Source: Paractinoplanes lichenicola (lineage in GTDB: Bacteria; Actinomycetota; Actinomycetes; Mycobacteriales; Micromonosporaceae). Taken from it: a stretch of 64,000 bases of DNA. The stretch is from positions 124,001-188,000 of the forward strand of contig NZ_JAENHO010000007.1 of NCBI RefSeq assembly GCF_016785085.1, in the 5' to 3' direction. Position numbers and translations under genes: made by a program. The notes under the pieces were generated by a model. It was given only the letters and a program-made list of their open reading frames with translations, searched no databases and was not told where the DNA came from. Below are positions 42,482-54,387 of the stretch, piece by piece (positions within the stretch are counted from its first letter, which is position 1; each line of letters begins with the position of its first letter).

Positions 42482-43846
42482 ATGAGCGATGACGCCGCGA
42501 CCAAGATCCTGCTGTCCGAAGAGGAAATGCCGCGCAGCTGGTACAACATCGTGCCGGATCTGCCGAGTCCGCCGCCGCCCGTGCTGCATCCGGGGACGCA
42601 CCAGCCGGTCGGGCCGGACGATCTCGCGCCGTTGTTTCCGATGGCGCTGATCGAGCAGGAAGTGACGACCGAACGGTACGTGACGATTCCCGAGGAGGTG
42701 CTCGAGGTCTATCGCCTGTGGCGCCCGTCGCCGCTCTTTCGTGCGCGGCGACTCGAAAAGGCGCTCGGCACGCCGGCGAAAATCTATTACAAGTACGAGG
42801 GTGTCTCGCCGGCCGGATCGCACAAGCCCAACACCGCGGTGCCGCAGGCCTATTACAACGCGTCGGCGGGCATTCGGCGGCTCACCACCGAGACCGGCGC
42901 CGGGCAATGGGGCACCGCGCTGGCGTTCGCGGCCGCGCAATTCGGGATCGAGTGCGAGATCTGGCAGGTGCGGGCCTCGTACGACCAGAAGCCGTACCGG
43001 AAATTGATGATCGAGACGTTCGGCGGCACCATTCACCCGTCGCCGTCGGAGCTGACCGAGGCCGGGCGCAAGGTGCTGGCCGACGACCCGGAATCGCCCG
43101 GCTCGCTGGGCATCGCGATCAGCGAGGCCGTCGAGGTCGCGGCGCAGCATCCCGACACCAACTACGCGCTCGGCAGCGTGCTCAACCACGTTCTCCTGCA
43201 CCAGACCGTGATCGGTGAGGAGGCGTTGCTGCAGCTGGCCAAGGTCGGCGCGGTGCCGGACGTGATCGTCGGCTGCACCGGCGGCGGCTCCAACTTCGCC
43301 GGGCTCGCCTTCCCGTTCCTGCGCGAGAAAATGGCCGGGAAAATGGCGCCGGTGGTGCGCGCGGTCGAGCCCGCATCGTGCCCGTCACTGACCAAAGGCG
43401 TTTACGCGTACGACTTCGGGGACACCGCCGGAATGACGCCGCTGATGAAGATGCACACCCTGGGCCACGACTTCATCCCGGACCCCATTCATGCGGGCGG
43501 CCTGCGTTATCACGGCATGGCCCCGCTGATTTCGCACGTCTACGAACTGGGGCTGATGGAGGCCGTGGCCAAGACGCAGCGGGAATGCTTCGAGGCCGGG
43601 GTCGCGTTCGCCCGCTCCGAGGGCATCATCCCCGCGCCGGAGCCGACGCACGCGCTGGCCGCCTGCATCGAGGAGGCGCTGCGCTGCAAGGAAACGGGCG
43701 AGGAGAAGGTCATCCTGACTGCGTTGTGCGGGCACGGGCATCTGGACCTGCCCGCGTACGGGAAATTCCTGTCGGGGGAGATGGAGGACCATTCGCTGTC
43801 GAGTGATGCCGTGGAGGCGGCCCTGACGAAATTGCCGGCCGTTTAG
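42482..43846 (+). CDS. TrpB2-type tryptophan synthase beta-like enzyme
   Basis: 454 residues, longer than TrpB1 and with the TrpB2 N-terminal extension (SWYNIVPDLPSPPPPVLHPGT). PLP lysine is Lys115 in AGSHKPNTA; the phosphate loop is CTGGGSNFAG. TrpB2 enzymes make tryptophan from indole and serine, often independent of TrpA. No trpA or other trp genes are near. Start ATG at 42482. It ends 4 bases inside the convergent lacI gene. Confidence 0.9.
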   Translation: MSDDAATKILLSEEEMPRSWYNIVPDLPSPPPPVLHPGTHQPVGPDDLAPLFPMALIEQEVTTERYVTIPEEVLEVYRLWRPSPLFRARRLEKALGTPAKIYYKYEGVSPAGSHKPNTAVPQAYYNASAGIRRLTTETGAGQWGTALAFAAAQFGIECEIWQVRASYDQKPYRKLMIETFGGTIHPSPSELTEAGRKVLADDPESPGSLGIAISEAVEVAAQHPDTNYALGSVLNHVLLHQTVIGEEALLQLAKVGAVPDVIVGCTGGGSNFAGLAFPFLREKMAGKMAPVVRAVEPASCPSLTKGVYAYDFGDTAGMTPLMKMHTLGHDFIPDPIHAGGLRYHGMAPLISHVYELGLMEAVAKTQRECFEAGVAFARSEGIIPAPEPTHALAACIEEALRCKETGEEKVILTALCGHGHLDLPAYGKFLSGEMEDHSLSSDAVEAALTKLPAV

Positions 43847-44868
43847 GCGGAACGGCGCCAGACCACGGGGGAGTCGAGCAGCACGCTCGGCTCCACCGGG
43901 TCGCCGGCGATTTGACGCAGCACCGATTCGGCGGCGTGCCGCCCTATTTCGCGGGCCGGTTGGTGAACCGTGGACAGCGAGGGCTGGGTGCGCATCGCCC
44001 ACGAGCTGTCGTCGAAACCGACCAGGCCGACGTCTTCGGGGACGCGGCGGCCCGCCTCGCGCAGCGTCTCCAGCGCGCCCGCGGCCACCGCGTCCGAGGC
44101 GGCGAAAACGCCGTCCAGGGTCGGTTCGCGGTCGAGCAGCGCGCGCATGCCCTTGACCCCGTACGCGTAGTCGTAGAGCGGCACGTCGACGACCAGGGCG
44201 GGGTCGAAGCGGTCGCCCAGCGCCTGCTTGAAGCCGGTGAGCCGGTCGGCGCCGGAATCCCGGTCGAGCGCGGCCGCGACCATGCCGATCCGCCGGCGGC
44301 CGGTTTCGATCAGCCGTTGCGTGACGGCGCGGGCCGAGCCGATGTTGTCGATGCCGACGAACGGGATGCTGCGGTCGAGGTCGGGCGGGTGGCCGACGAA
44401 CGTGGCGGGCAGCCGGATCTCGGCGATCAGCCGGGTGATCGGGTCGTGCGAGCGGGCCGAGACGATGATCGCGCCGTCGACGAAGCCGCCGCTGAGGTAG
44501 CGCCCGACCCGCTGCATGTCGCGGTCGGAGTCGATGACCAGGCTGACCATCTGATGATCGGCCAGCGACAGCACCGCGTTGGCGCCCAGCATGATCGAGC
44601 CGATGTTGGGATCCTCCAGCAGCAGCGAATGCGGCTCGAGGGCGAGGAAGCCGACGGCCTGCGAGCGCTGCCGGGCGAGCTGGCTGGCCGCGCGGTTGGG
44701 CACATAGCCGACCTGGGCGATCGCCGCCTCGATGGCCGCGCGGGCGTCGCTCGACACGTAGCCACCGTTGAGCACCCGGTTGACCGTGCCCCGGGACACG
44801 CCGGCGGCCGCGGCCACGTCGTGCACGGTGGCGCGGCGCGCTTTCCTGGGCCCGGTCACGGCAAACAC
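43843..44868 (-). CDS. LacI family repressor of the galactoside operon
   Basis: 341 residues. Helix-turn-helix TVHDVAAAAGVSRGTVNRVLNGG (about 14-36), hinge AASQLARQRS, effector domain from VGFLALEPHS to VGFDDSSWAMRTQPSLSTVHQ. GTG start at 44868 or 44859. It is divergent from the GH42 gene with two palindromes and a promoter in between, so it should repress that operon. It is distinct in effector sequence from the arabinose LacI proteins. Confidence 0.9.
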   Translation of the reverse strand: MFAVTGPRKARRATVHDVAAAAGVSRGTVNRVLNGGYVSSDARAAIEAAIAQVGYVPNRAASQLARQRSQAVGFLALEPHSLLLEDPNIGSIMLGANAVLSLADHQMVSLVIDSDRDMQRVGRYLSGGFVDGAIIVSARSHDPITRLIAEIRLPATFVGHPPDLDRSIPFVGIDNIGSARAVTQRLIETGRRRIGMVAAALDRDSGADRLTGFKQALGDRFDPALVVDVPLYDYAYGVKGMRALLDREPTLDGVFAASDAVAAGALETLREAGRRVPEDVGLVGFDDSSWAMRTQPSLSTVHQPAREIGRHAAESVLRQIAGDPVEPSVLLDSPVVWRRSA

Positions 44869-44895
44869 TCTACGACGGCTGATCGAACTTCCCTA

Positions 44896-44925
44896 TTGAC
44901 CCGCTGAGCGGGCCGTGCCTAGTGT
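44896..44925 (+). promoter_or_regulatory. Promoter of the galactoside operon
   Basis: TTGACC (44896-44901), 18-base spacer, TAGTGT (44920-44925). The -10 overlaps the first operator. Confidence 0.5.
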
Positions 44926-44940
44926 GTGCCCGTTCACACA
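44923..44940. promoter_or_regulatory. Galactoside operator O1
   Basis: TGTGTG-CCCGTT-CACACA has 6-base inverted arms identical to those of the second operator 46 bases downstream. Confidence 0.6.
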
Positions 44941-44968
44941 TTCGACATCGGCGAGTTCGCGCGGCGAA

Positions 44969-44988
44969 ATGTGTGCACGTGCACACAT
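44969..44988. promoter_or_regulatory. Galactoside operator O2, perfect 20-bp palindrome
   Basis: ATGTGTGCACGTGCACACAT is fully self-complementary and ends 12 bases before the GH42 start, next to the GAGAGG ribosome site. Typical LacI operator with a central CG. Confidence 0.75.
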
Positions 44989-45000
44989 GAGAGGTAAGCG

Positions 45001-46937
<1,937 letters not shown>

Positions 46938-46941
<4 letters not shown>

Positions 46942-47864
46942 CGCAGACACTCACTGCTGCTCCGGAGAAACCGGCCCCTGTACCCGCATCGACGGGCAGG
47001 GCCGTGCGGCACGGCCGGGCCGTTCCCTTCTTCGTAGTCCCCTTCGGCATTCTGTTCGTCCTGTTCTATCTGCTGCCGATCGGCTACGCGATCGTGCAGT
47101 CGCTCTACACCGTCGAACGCACCGGCACGTTCGGGCCGGCTCGCGAGGTCTTCGGCGGCCTCACGCAATATGAGCGCGTCTTTCAGGACGGCGCGTTCTG
47201 GACGTCGATCGGGCGGGTGCTCGTCTTCGGCGTCGTGCAGGTGCCGGTCATGCTCGGGCTCGCGTTGCTGCTGGCCCTGCTGCTCGACTCGGGCCTGGTC
47301 AAGGGGCGGCGGTTCTTCCGGCTGGCCTTCTTCGTCCCGTACGCGGTGCCGGGAGTCATCGCCGCGATCATGTGGGGCTTCCTCTACTCGCCCAACCTGT
47401 CTCCCCTCAAGCCAGTGACGAGCGCGATCGACTTCCTCTCGGCCGACCTCGTGCTGTGGGCCATGGCTAACGTCGTGACCTGGGTCTACGTCGGCTACAA
47501 CATGCTGATCATCTATTCGGCCCTGCTGGCCATCCCGGCCGAGGTGTACGAGGCGGCGCGGCTCGACGGGGCCGGGCCGTGGCGCATCGCCTGGTCGATC
47601 AAGATCCCGCTGGTCATGCCGGCGATCGTGCTGACCACCGTCTTCTCGATCATCGGCACGTTGCAGCTGCTGGCCGAGCCGCAGGTGTTCCGCAGCTTCT
47701 CGTCGGCGGTGTCGAGCACGTACACGCCGAACCTGACCGTGTACTCGACGTCCTCGATTCCGAACTTCAACCTCGCGGCGGCGTTCTCGGTCGTTCTCGC
47801 GCTGACGACCTTTGTTCTCTCCTTCGTTTTCCTCCGGATCACACAGCGCAGGGGTGACGCATGA
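46938..47864 (+). CDS. Sugar ABC transporter permease, MalF/CUT1 type
   Basis: 308 residues with six membrane helices and the EAA loop EVYEAARLDGAGPWRIAWSIKIPLV (in blocks, near 200-225), which docks on the ATPase. Overlaps the GH42 stop (ATGA) and the next permease start. Forms the pore with the following permease. Confidence 0.93.
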
Positions 47865-48706
47865 CCGCGCCGGTTCTCATCAAGCAGCGCGCGCTGCCCA
47901 CGCTCGTGATGGCCGTCTGCACGCTGTACTTCCTGACGCCGATCTGGTGGCTCTTCGTCGGGGCGAGCAAGAACGCCGACCAGTTCACCAGCACCAACCC
48001 GCTGTGGTTCGCCGACTTCGACCTGTTCACCAACATCGGCGACCTGCTCGCGTATCGGGACGGGGTCTTCCTGCGCTGGATGCTCAACAGCATCCTCTAC
48101 ACCGGCGGGGCGGCCCTGCTCGGCACCGTGCTCGCCGCGATGTGCGGCTACGCGCTGGCCAAGTATCGGTTCCGCGGCCGCGAGCTGCTCTTCAACGTCG
48201 TGCTGAGCGGTGTGCTCGTGCCGGCCACCGCGCTCGCGCTGCCGCTGTTCCTGATGTTCAGCAAGGTGGACGCGACCAACACGTTCTGGGCGGTGTTCCT
48301 GCCCAGCCTGGTCAACCCGTTCGGCGTCTATCTGGCCCGGATCTATGCCACCGCCAGCGTGCCCGACGAGCTGCTCGAGGCGGCCCGCATCGACGGCTCG
48401 GGCGAGATCCGCACGTTCTTCAAGGTCGCCACCCGGCTCATGTTCCCGGCCCTGGTCACCATCTTCCTGTTCCACTTCGTCGCGGTCTGGAACAACTTCC
48501 TGCTCCCGCTGATCATGCTCAGCGACGAGCGGCTGTTCCCGGTCACCCTCGGCCTCTACACCTGGAACACCCAGGTCAACCAGATCCCCGAGCTGCGTGG
48601 ACTGGTGATCATCGGCGCCCTGCTCTCGATCACGCCCCTCGTGATCGCGTTCCTTCTCCTCCAACGGTTCTGGCGCAACGGCCTCGGTGCCGGCGCCGTC
48701 AAGTAA
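47861..48706 (+). CDS. Sugar ABC transporter permease, MalG/CUT1 type
   Basis: 281 residues, six helices, EAA motif ELLEAARIDGSGEIRTFFKV (near 168-187). Partner of the preceding permease. No ATPase gene is in the operon, as is usual for actinobacterial CUT1 systems that share MsiK. Confidence 0.93.
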   Translation: MTAPVLIKQRALPTLVMAVCTLYFLTPIWWLFVGASKNADQFTSTNPLWFADFDLFTNIGDLLAYRDGVFLRWMLNSILYTGGAALLGTVLAAMCGYALAKYRFRGRELLFNVVLSGVLVPATALALPLFLMFSKVDATNTFWAVFLPSLVNPFGVYLARIYATASVPDELLEAARIDGSGEIRTFFKVATRLMFPALVTIFLFHFVAVWNNFLLPLIMLSDERLFPVTLGLYTWNTQVNQIPELRGLVIIGALLSITPLVIAFLLLQRFWRNGLGAGAVK

Positions 48707-48716
48707 AGGACACAAC

Positions 48717-50036
48717 ATGCGCAAATCCCTTGCCGCTGCCCTGATATCGGTCCTGGCGCTGTCCGCGTGCGGTTCCGGCGACGACTCCTCTTCCGACGGC
48801 GCGTCGGCCGCCTCCTGCGCCCCGTCGTCCGGGCCGGTTTCGCTGACCTACACGACCTGGATCCCCGGGATCGAGAACGTGGTCAAGGCCTGGAACGACA
48901 AGAACCCGAACATCCAGGTCAAGGTGCAGACCGGCCCCAACGGCAACGGCGGCACCTACCAGAACTTCTTCAACCAGCTCAAGGCGGGCAACACGCCGGA
49001 CCTCGGGCACATCGAATACGACGCGCTGCCCAGCTTCCGCGTGCAGGACGGCCTGTTCGACGTGGCCTCCTGCGACATCGTGGCGAAGGCCAAGGACCAG
49101 TTCATCCCCTGGACGTGGAACCAGGTCAGCTTCGGCGAGGAGAAGACGGCCTGGGGCATCCCGCAGGACTCGGGGCCGATGGCGCTGTTCTACCGGGCCG
49201 ACCTGTTCGAGAAGAACGGCATCGCCATCCCGAAGACCTGGGAGGAATACGCCGCAGCGGCCGTGAAGGTGAAGGCGGCCGGCGGCTACATCACCAACTT
49301 CTCGCAGAGCGACATCAACCAGTTCGCGGGCTTCGCGTGGCAGGCCGGCGGCCGCTGGTTCGCCAACGACGGCCAGCAGTGGACCGTCAACCTGACCGAC
49401 GACAACACCAAGAAGGTCGCCGACTACTGGCAGGACCTGATCAGCAAGAAGCTGGTCTCGACCGTGCCACCGTGGACCACCGAGTGGGACAACGCCTACA
49501 ACTCCAGCTCGGCGTGGACCTGGGTCTCCGCGGTGTGGGGGGCCAACTCGATCATGAGCGGCGCTCCGAAGACCGCCGGTAAGTGGCGGGTCGCGCCGAT
49601 GCCGCAGTGGAGCGCCGGTGAGAACGTCGCGGGCAACTGGGGCGGCTCGGCCACCGCGATCTTCAAGAACAGCAAGCACCCGTACGAGGCCGCGCAGTTC
49701 GCCCTGTGGCTGAACACCAGCGAGGAGGCGCTCGCGCTGCTCAACAAGGAGGCCCAGCTCTACCCGGCCACCACCGCCGGAACCAAGTATTCGTACCTGG
49801 CCAACCCGGTCGAGTTCTATGGTGACCAGAAGATCTACGAGCTGTTCGCCGAGGCCGCCACCCAGGTGACGCCCGACTTCACGTGGGGACCGACGATGAC
49901 CTCGACCTACACCAGCGCCTCGGACGGCTTCAAGGCGGCGGTGTCGGGCCAGGGCACCCTGAACGACGCCCTCACCAAGGCCCAGACGTCGACCATCGAC
50001 ACGCTCAAGTCGCAGGCCATTCCCGTCAAGGAGTAA
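48717..50036 (+). CDS. Extracellular sugar-binding lipoprotein
   Basis: 439 residues. Lipoprotein signal with LSAC (Cys near 17), then a MalE-type fold starting VSLTYTTWIPGIENVVKAWNDKNPNI. ATG follows AAAGGA. It delivers a galactose-containing oligosaccharide to the two upstream permeases. Placing the binding protein after the permeases is less common than the reverse. Confidence 0.92.
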   Translation: MRKSLAAALISVLALSACGSGDDSSSDGASAASCAPSSGPVSLTYTTWIPGIENVVKAWNDKNPNIQVKVQTGPNGNGGTYQNFFNQLKAGNTPDLGHIEYDALPSFRVQDGLFDVASCDIVAKAKDQFIPWTWNQVSFGEEKTAWGIPQDSGPMALFYRADLFEKNGIAIPKTWEEYAAAAVKVKAAGGYITNFSQSDINQFAGFAWQAGGRWFANDGQQWTVNLTDDNTKKVADYWQDLISKKLVSTVPPWTTEWDNAYNSSSAWTWVSAVWGANSIMSGAPKTAGKWRVAPMPQWSAGENVAGNWGGSATAIFKNSKHPYEAAQFALWLNTSEEALALLNKEAQLYPATTAGTKYSYLANPVEFYGDQKIYELFAEAATQVTPDFTWGPTMTSTYTSASDGFKAAVSGQGTLNDALTKAQTSTIDTLKSQAIPVKE

Positions 50037-50042
50037 CACGCG

Positions 50043-52118
50043 TTGTTGATCCACCTGCAGGCCGCGGGCACCAGTTTCGTGCTGGACGCCCGCGGCTCGC
50101 GGCCGCCCGCCGTCCTGCACTGGGGGGCCGCCCTGGGCGACCTGACCGACGGCGACCTGACCGCGTACGCCGACGCGGCCGTGCCCGCCGTGCCGCCCAG
50201 CTCGCTCGACTCGCCGCCCCGGCTGTCGCTGCTGCCCACGCTGGGCGACGGCTGGAGCGGGCGGCCCGCCTTCGCCGGCTCGCCCGGCCGCCCGCGCTGG
50301 GAGCTGACCTCGTCCGCCCAGCCCTCGCCGGGCTCGGCGATCCTGACGCTGTCGGCCGGCCCGCTGAGCGTCACCACCGAGATCGAACTGAGCCCGCAGG
50401 GCGTCCTGCGGTTGCGGCACACCCTGGCCAACGCCGATGCGGCGGACTTCGACCTCGGCTCGCTCGGGGTGGTGCTGCCGGTGCCGTCGCGCGCCGCCGA
50501 GGTGCTCGACTTCGCGGGCCTGTGGGCCTACGAGCGGCAACCGCAGCGCACCCCGCTGGGCCACGGGGTGTGGTCGCGTGAGACCCGGCACGGCCGGCCC
50601 GGGCACGACGACCCGTACGCGATGATGCTGGGCACGCCCGGGTTCGCCTTCGGCTCGGGCGAGGTCTGGGCCGTGCACCTGGCGTGGAGCGGCGACAAGG
50701 AACTCTGGGCCGAACGCCAGACCCTCGGCGCGACAGTGCTTGGCGCGGGCGAGCTGCTGGCGCCGGGCGAGGTGCGGCTCGCGCCGGGCGGCGAGTACAC
50801 GACGCCGTGGACAGTCGCGGTGTATTCGGCCGACGGCATCGACGGGCTCTCCCGGCGGCTGCACGACTGGATCCGGTCGCGCCGTGCGCCGCTCAAACCC
50901 CGCCCGGTGGTGCTCAACACCTGGGAGGCCGTCTATTTCGACCACTCGCTGGACCGCCTGACCGCGCTGGCCGACGCCGCCGCGGCAGTGGGCGTCGAAC
51001 GGTTCGTGCTCGACGACGGCTGGTTTCTGGGCCGCACCGACGACAAGCGTGCCCTGGGGGACTGGACGGTCGACCCCACCCGCTGGCCCGACGGCCTGGG
51101 CCCGCTGATCGACGTCGTGCACGAGCGCGGCATGGAGTTCGGCCTGTGGCTCGAGCCCGAGATGGTCTCGCCCGACTCCGAGCTGGCCCGCGCCCACCCC
51201 GACTGGATCCTGGGCGGTCCCGAAGCAGCGACCTGGCGGCACCAGCTCGTGCTCGATCTGGCCGTGCCCGCCGCCTACGACTACCTGCTCGACAGCATCA
51301 GCGCGCTGCTCACGACGTACGAGATCGCCTTTGTGAAGTGGGACCACAACCGGGATCTGCTGCAGGAAGGCTCGGCCCACCGGCAGACGACCGCCCTGTA
51401 TCGGCTGCTGGCCGAGCTGCGGCGGCGCTTCCCCGCGGTCGAGATCGAGAGCTGTGCCTCCGGCGGGGCCCGCATCGACCTGGGCATCCTCGAGCACGTC
51501 GACCGCTTCTGGACCTCCGACACCAACGACGCCCTGGAACGCCAGCAGATCCAGCGGTGGACGAGCGTTCTCATGCCGCCCGAGCTGCTCGGCTCTCATG
51601 TCGGCGCGCCCACGGCCCACATCACCGGCCGCACCGGCGCGCTCGGCTTCCGCCTGGCCACGTCGCTCTTCGGCCACGCGGGCATCGAATGGGACCTGAC
51701 CACGGCCGCGCCCGACGAACAAGCCCAGATCGCGGCCTGGGTTCATGAATACAAACAACGTCGCTCCCTGCTCCACAGCGGCACGGTGGTCCGCTCCGAC
51801 GGTGACGACCCGAGTCGCCTTGTCCACGGGGTTGTCTCACCCGACCAGCGAACGGCCCTCTTCGCCCTGGTCACGTTGCGCGCCCCCCGTTCCGCTGTTC
51901 CTGAGCCCGTACGCTTTCCGGGTCTCGACCCCGACCGCCGCTACACCGTGCGGCCGCTCGAGCTCGGCGGCCCGCCGCGCACCCTGCAGGACGCCCCGCC
52001 CCCGTGGCTGGCCACCGGCTCGGTCACCCTGCCGGGCCGGCTGCTGATCGAGGCCGGCTTGCCACCGGGCCTGCTGACCCCGCAACAGGCTGCGCTGTTC
52101 ACGGTCGACGCGGTCTGA
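50043..52118 (+). CDS. GH36 alpha-galactosidase
   Basis: 691 residues, cytosolic. N-terminal beta-sandwich (1-280), then the TIM barrel with LDDGWF, nucleophile Asp434 in VKWDHNRDL, the SCASGGARID loop and acid/base Asp493 in WTSDTND. It removes alpha-galactosyl groups (melibiose, raffinose family). TTG start 10 bases after AAGGAG; a second TTG follows directly. Last gene of the galactoside operon. Confidence 0.92.
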   Translation: MLIHLQAAGTSFVLDARGSRPPAVLHWGAALGDLTDGDLTAYADAAVPAVPPSSLDSPPRLSLLPTLGDGWSGRPAFAGSPGRPRWELTSSAQPSPGSAILTLSAGPLSVTTEIELSPQGVLRLRHTLANADAADFDLGSLGVVLPVPSRAAEVLDFAGLWAYERQPQRTPLGHGVWSRETRHGRPGHDDPYAMMLGTPGFAFGSGEVWAVHLAWSGDKELWAERQTLGATVLGAGELLAPGEVRLAPGGEYTTPWTVAVYSADGIDGLSRRLHDWIRSRRAPLKPRPVVLNTWEAVYFDHSLDRLTALADAAAAVGVERFVLDDGWFLGRTDDKRALGDWTVDPTRWPDGLGPLIDVVHERGMEFGLWLEPEMVSPDSELARAHPDWILGGPEAATWRHQLVLDLAVPAAYDYLLDSISALLTTYEIAFVKWDHNRDLLQEGSAHRQTTALYRLLAELRRRFPAVEIESCASGGARIDLGILEHVDRFWTSDTNDALERQQIQRWTSVLMPPELLGSHVGAPTAHITGRTGALGFRLATSLFGHAGIEWDLTTAAPDEQAQIAAWVHEYKQRRSLLHSGTVVRSDGDDPSRLVHGVVSPDQRTALFALVTLRAPRSAVPEPVRFPGLDPDRRYTVRPLELGGPPRTLQDAPPPWLATGSVTLPGRLLIEAGLPPGLLTPQQAALFTVDAV

Positions 52119-52123
52119 ACCTG

Positions 52124-53008
52124 CTATCCGTTCATCGCCGGCGTCATCCGTGGCTCGATGACGTCGGCGCGCGCCAGGCCGAGCCTGCCTCGCGTCGCCA
52201 CGATCAGGACCAGGGCAGCCAGGCCGGCGCTGAGGACCATGGCGTGCAGCGAATCGCGGAACAGGTCGAGACGCGGGAAGACCTCCGGCCAGAGCAGCGA
52301 GAACACCGTGTTGACATTCGCGTGCACCAGCATGACCAGCGGCAGGCTTTCGCTGCGGTTGAACACCCACGTCAGCACGATGCTCAGCAGGGTCGAGCCG
52401 AGCACGAACTCGGCCGGCATCGACCAGTCGACGTCGGGCCAGCCCGCCCACTCGGAGAAGAACAGCGGCAGATGCCAGGCGCCCCACAGCGGGCCGAGCA
52501 GCAGCGAGCCCGGCAGCGGGCCGAACCGCGCCTGGATCCGCGGCTGGGCGAAGTCACGCCAGCCCGGCTCCTCGGCCAGCCCGGTGGTCAGCACCTGAAG
52601 AACCAGCAGCGGCAGGTAGCCGGCTAACACGGACAGGGCGGGCCAGGCCGCCGCGTCCACGGCACCGGGCAGCAGGAACGTCGACGCGACGGCGGCGGCC
52701 GGCACGACCAGCAGCACCCCCGCATACCACCGGAGGCCGACTCGCCATCGGACCAGGCGTCGCGCCCACCGGCGCAGGCCCGACCGGCCCTCGGTTAATG
52801 CCGTGACGAGCAGGGCCGAGGTGATCGGGCCCAGATAGGCGCCCGGCAGCACGCCCAGCGTCTGCGAGCTGCCGAGCACGGCCGGGAACCGCCAGGGCAG
52901 GACGCCCAATCCGTTGGCCGACAGCACATAGGGCAGCCAGAACAGCCAGGTCAGGCCGAACGCGAGCAGAAAGAAGGTGACGAGTGGACGTCGTTGCGGG
53001 AAAGTCAT
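52124..53008 (-). CDS. CPBP family intramembrane metalloprotease
   Basis: 294 residues with about eight membrane helices. CPBP motifs are present: EEPGWRDF (motif 1), WGAWHLPLF (motif 2) and HANVNTVF (motif 3), giving the glutamate and histidines of the metal site. The family includes Rce1-type proteases and bacteriocin-immunity proteins. It is divergent from a two-component system, which may control it. Confidence 0.88.
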   Translation of the reverse strand: MTFPQRRPLVTFFLLAFGLTWLFWLPYVLSANGLGVLPWRFPAVLGSSQTLGVLPGAYLGPITSALLVTALTEGRSGLRRWARRLVRWRVGLRWYAGVLLVVPAAAVASTFLLPGAVDAAAWPALSVLAGYLPLLVLQVLTTGLAEEPGWRDFAQPRIQARFGPLPGSLLLGPLWGAWHLPLFFSEWAGWPDVDWSMPAEFVLGSTLLSIVLTWVFNRSESLPLVMLVHANVNTVFSLLWPEVFPRLDLFRDSLHAMVLSAGLAALVLIVATRGRLGLARADVIEPRMTPAMNG

Positions 53009-53066
53009 GGCCGGAAGCAGACCACGGTGGACAGGGCCGCAGCACTACGTCTAGGCACCGTCTTGA

Positions 53067-53084
53067 GGTATAGCTAGGCATACC
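53067..53084. promoter_or_regulatory. Inverted repeat between protease and two-component genes
   Basis: GGTAT and ATACC form an inverted repeat with an 8-base spacer, inside a gap that also has a direct repeat CTAGGCA (53051 and 53074). A candidate site for the linked response regulator. Confidence 0.3.
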
Positions 53085-53142
53085 CCAGATGTATGGCCAA
53101 ACCCCTTGGGCGGGCCGGCGAGGCCCGGCTAGCTTGGCCCCC

Positions 53143-54387
53143 GTGTCCGCACTCACCGCAATGCGAAGTCGTCGCTTCCTCACCACCTCGTGGCCGTGGC
53201 GATCGCTCGCCTTCCTCGTGACCAGCGTCCCCCTCATCGTGGTGACGGCGGTGCCGCTCGGGTTGTTCGCGGCGCCGTGGATCATCCTGATCCGCCGGCT
53301 GACCACCGGGCGCACCGACGCCCTGGAAGCACTCCTTCTTCTGATCGCGGGCGCGATTCTGCTGGTCGGTCTCGGCCCCTATGTCGCCTGGCCGCTGGCC
53401 CGGCTCGAGCAGCGGCGGCTGCGCATCGCCGACAGCCGGCTGCTGCGACTCAGCCCCTCACGGTGGCGGCGATTCGCCTACGCGGTCCTGCTCGTGACCG
53501 CGGTCCCTGTGGTCTACGGCGTGCTGGCCGTCATCGAGATCCTGGTCGTGGTGCTCGCGCTCAGCCCGCTGCTGGTCGACGACGGCCCGATCTCGTTCGC
53601 CGTGCTCACCATCGCCAGCCCCGGCCAGGCGGTGCCTTATGCGATCGTCGGCGTCGTGGCCCTCGTCGCGATGCCCTACCTGATCGTGGCCACGGCCGGG
53701 GCCCATGCGGCGGCAGCTCGTGCCTTGCTGCACACGGGATCGGGAGAGGAGCTGCGCGCGGAGCTCGTCGAGGTGTCGCAGTCGCGGGCCCGGCTGGCCG
53801 ACGCCTTCGAGGCCGAGCGCCGCCGCATCGAGCGCGACCTGCACGACGGCGCGCAGCAGAAGCTGGTCGGCCTCACGCTGCAGCTCGGCCTGGCCCAGCT
53901 CGACCTGCCCGACGACTCGCCGGCCTCGGGACCGGTGGCCACCGCCCACAAACAGGCCAAGGAGCTGATGGAGGAGTTGCGCGAGCTCATCCACGGCATC
54001 CGCCCCCAGGTGCTCACCGACCTCGGGCTGCCGGCCGCCCTGCGCGATCTCGCGGGGCAGGCGCCGATCCCGGTGCAGGTCCACGCCGAGTTGCCGTCCC
54101 GGCCGCCCGAGCATGTGGAGGCCACGGCCTACTTCGTCGTGGCCGAGGCCCTGGCCAATGTGGCCAAGCACAGCGGAGCCACCACCGCCGTCGTCGAGGC
54201 CCGAGAGAGCAAGGGGAGGCTGATCGTCGAGGTGCGCGACGACGGTCGTGGCGGAGCCGATCCGGACCGCGGCACGGGGTTGACCGGCCTGGCCGACCGG
54301 GCTGCCGTCGCCGAGGGCCGCATGTTGCTCGCCAGCCCGCCCGGCGGCCCGACCAAGGTCCGAGTGGAGTTGCCATGGACGAGCTGA
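53143..54387 (+). CDS. Sensor histidine kinase (NarL class)
   Basis: About 414 residues: four or five membrane helices (about 15-200), HisKA_3 domain with His234 in RIERDLHDGAQQKLVG, and a HATPase domain (ANVAKHSGATTAVV N-box, GTGLTGLADR G-box). GTG at 53143 is preferred; an ATG at 53161 is possible. Its stop overlaps the response regulator start by 13 bases. Confidence 0.9.
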   Translation: MSALTAMRSRRFLTTSWPWRSLAFLVTSVPLIVVTAVPLGLFAAPWIILIRRLTTGRTDALEALLLLIAGAILLVGLGPYVAWPLARLEQRRLRIADSRLLRLSPSRWRRFAYAVLLVTAVPVVYGVLAVIEILVVVLALSPLLVDDGPISFAVLTIASPGQAVPYAIVGVVALVAMPYLIVATAGAHAAAARALLHTGSGEELRAELVEVSQSRARLADAFEAERRRIERDLHDGAQQKLVGLTLQLGLAQLDLPDDSPASGPVATAHKQAKELMEELRELIHGIRPQVLTDLGLPAALRDLAGQAPIPVQVHAELPSRPPEHVEATAYFVVAEALANVAKHSGATTAVVEARESKGRLIVEVRDDGRGGADPDRGTGLTGLADRAAVAEGRMLLASPPGGPTKVRVELPWTS

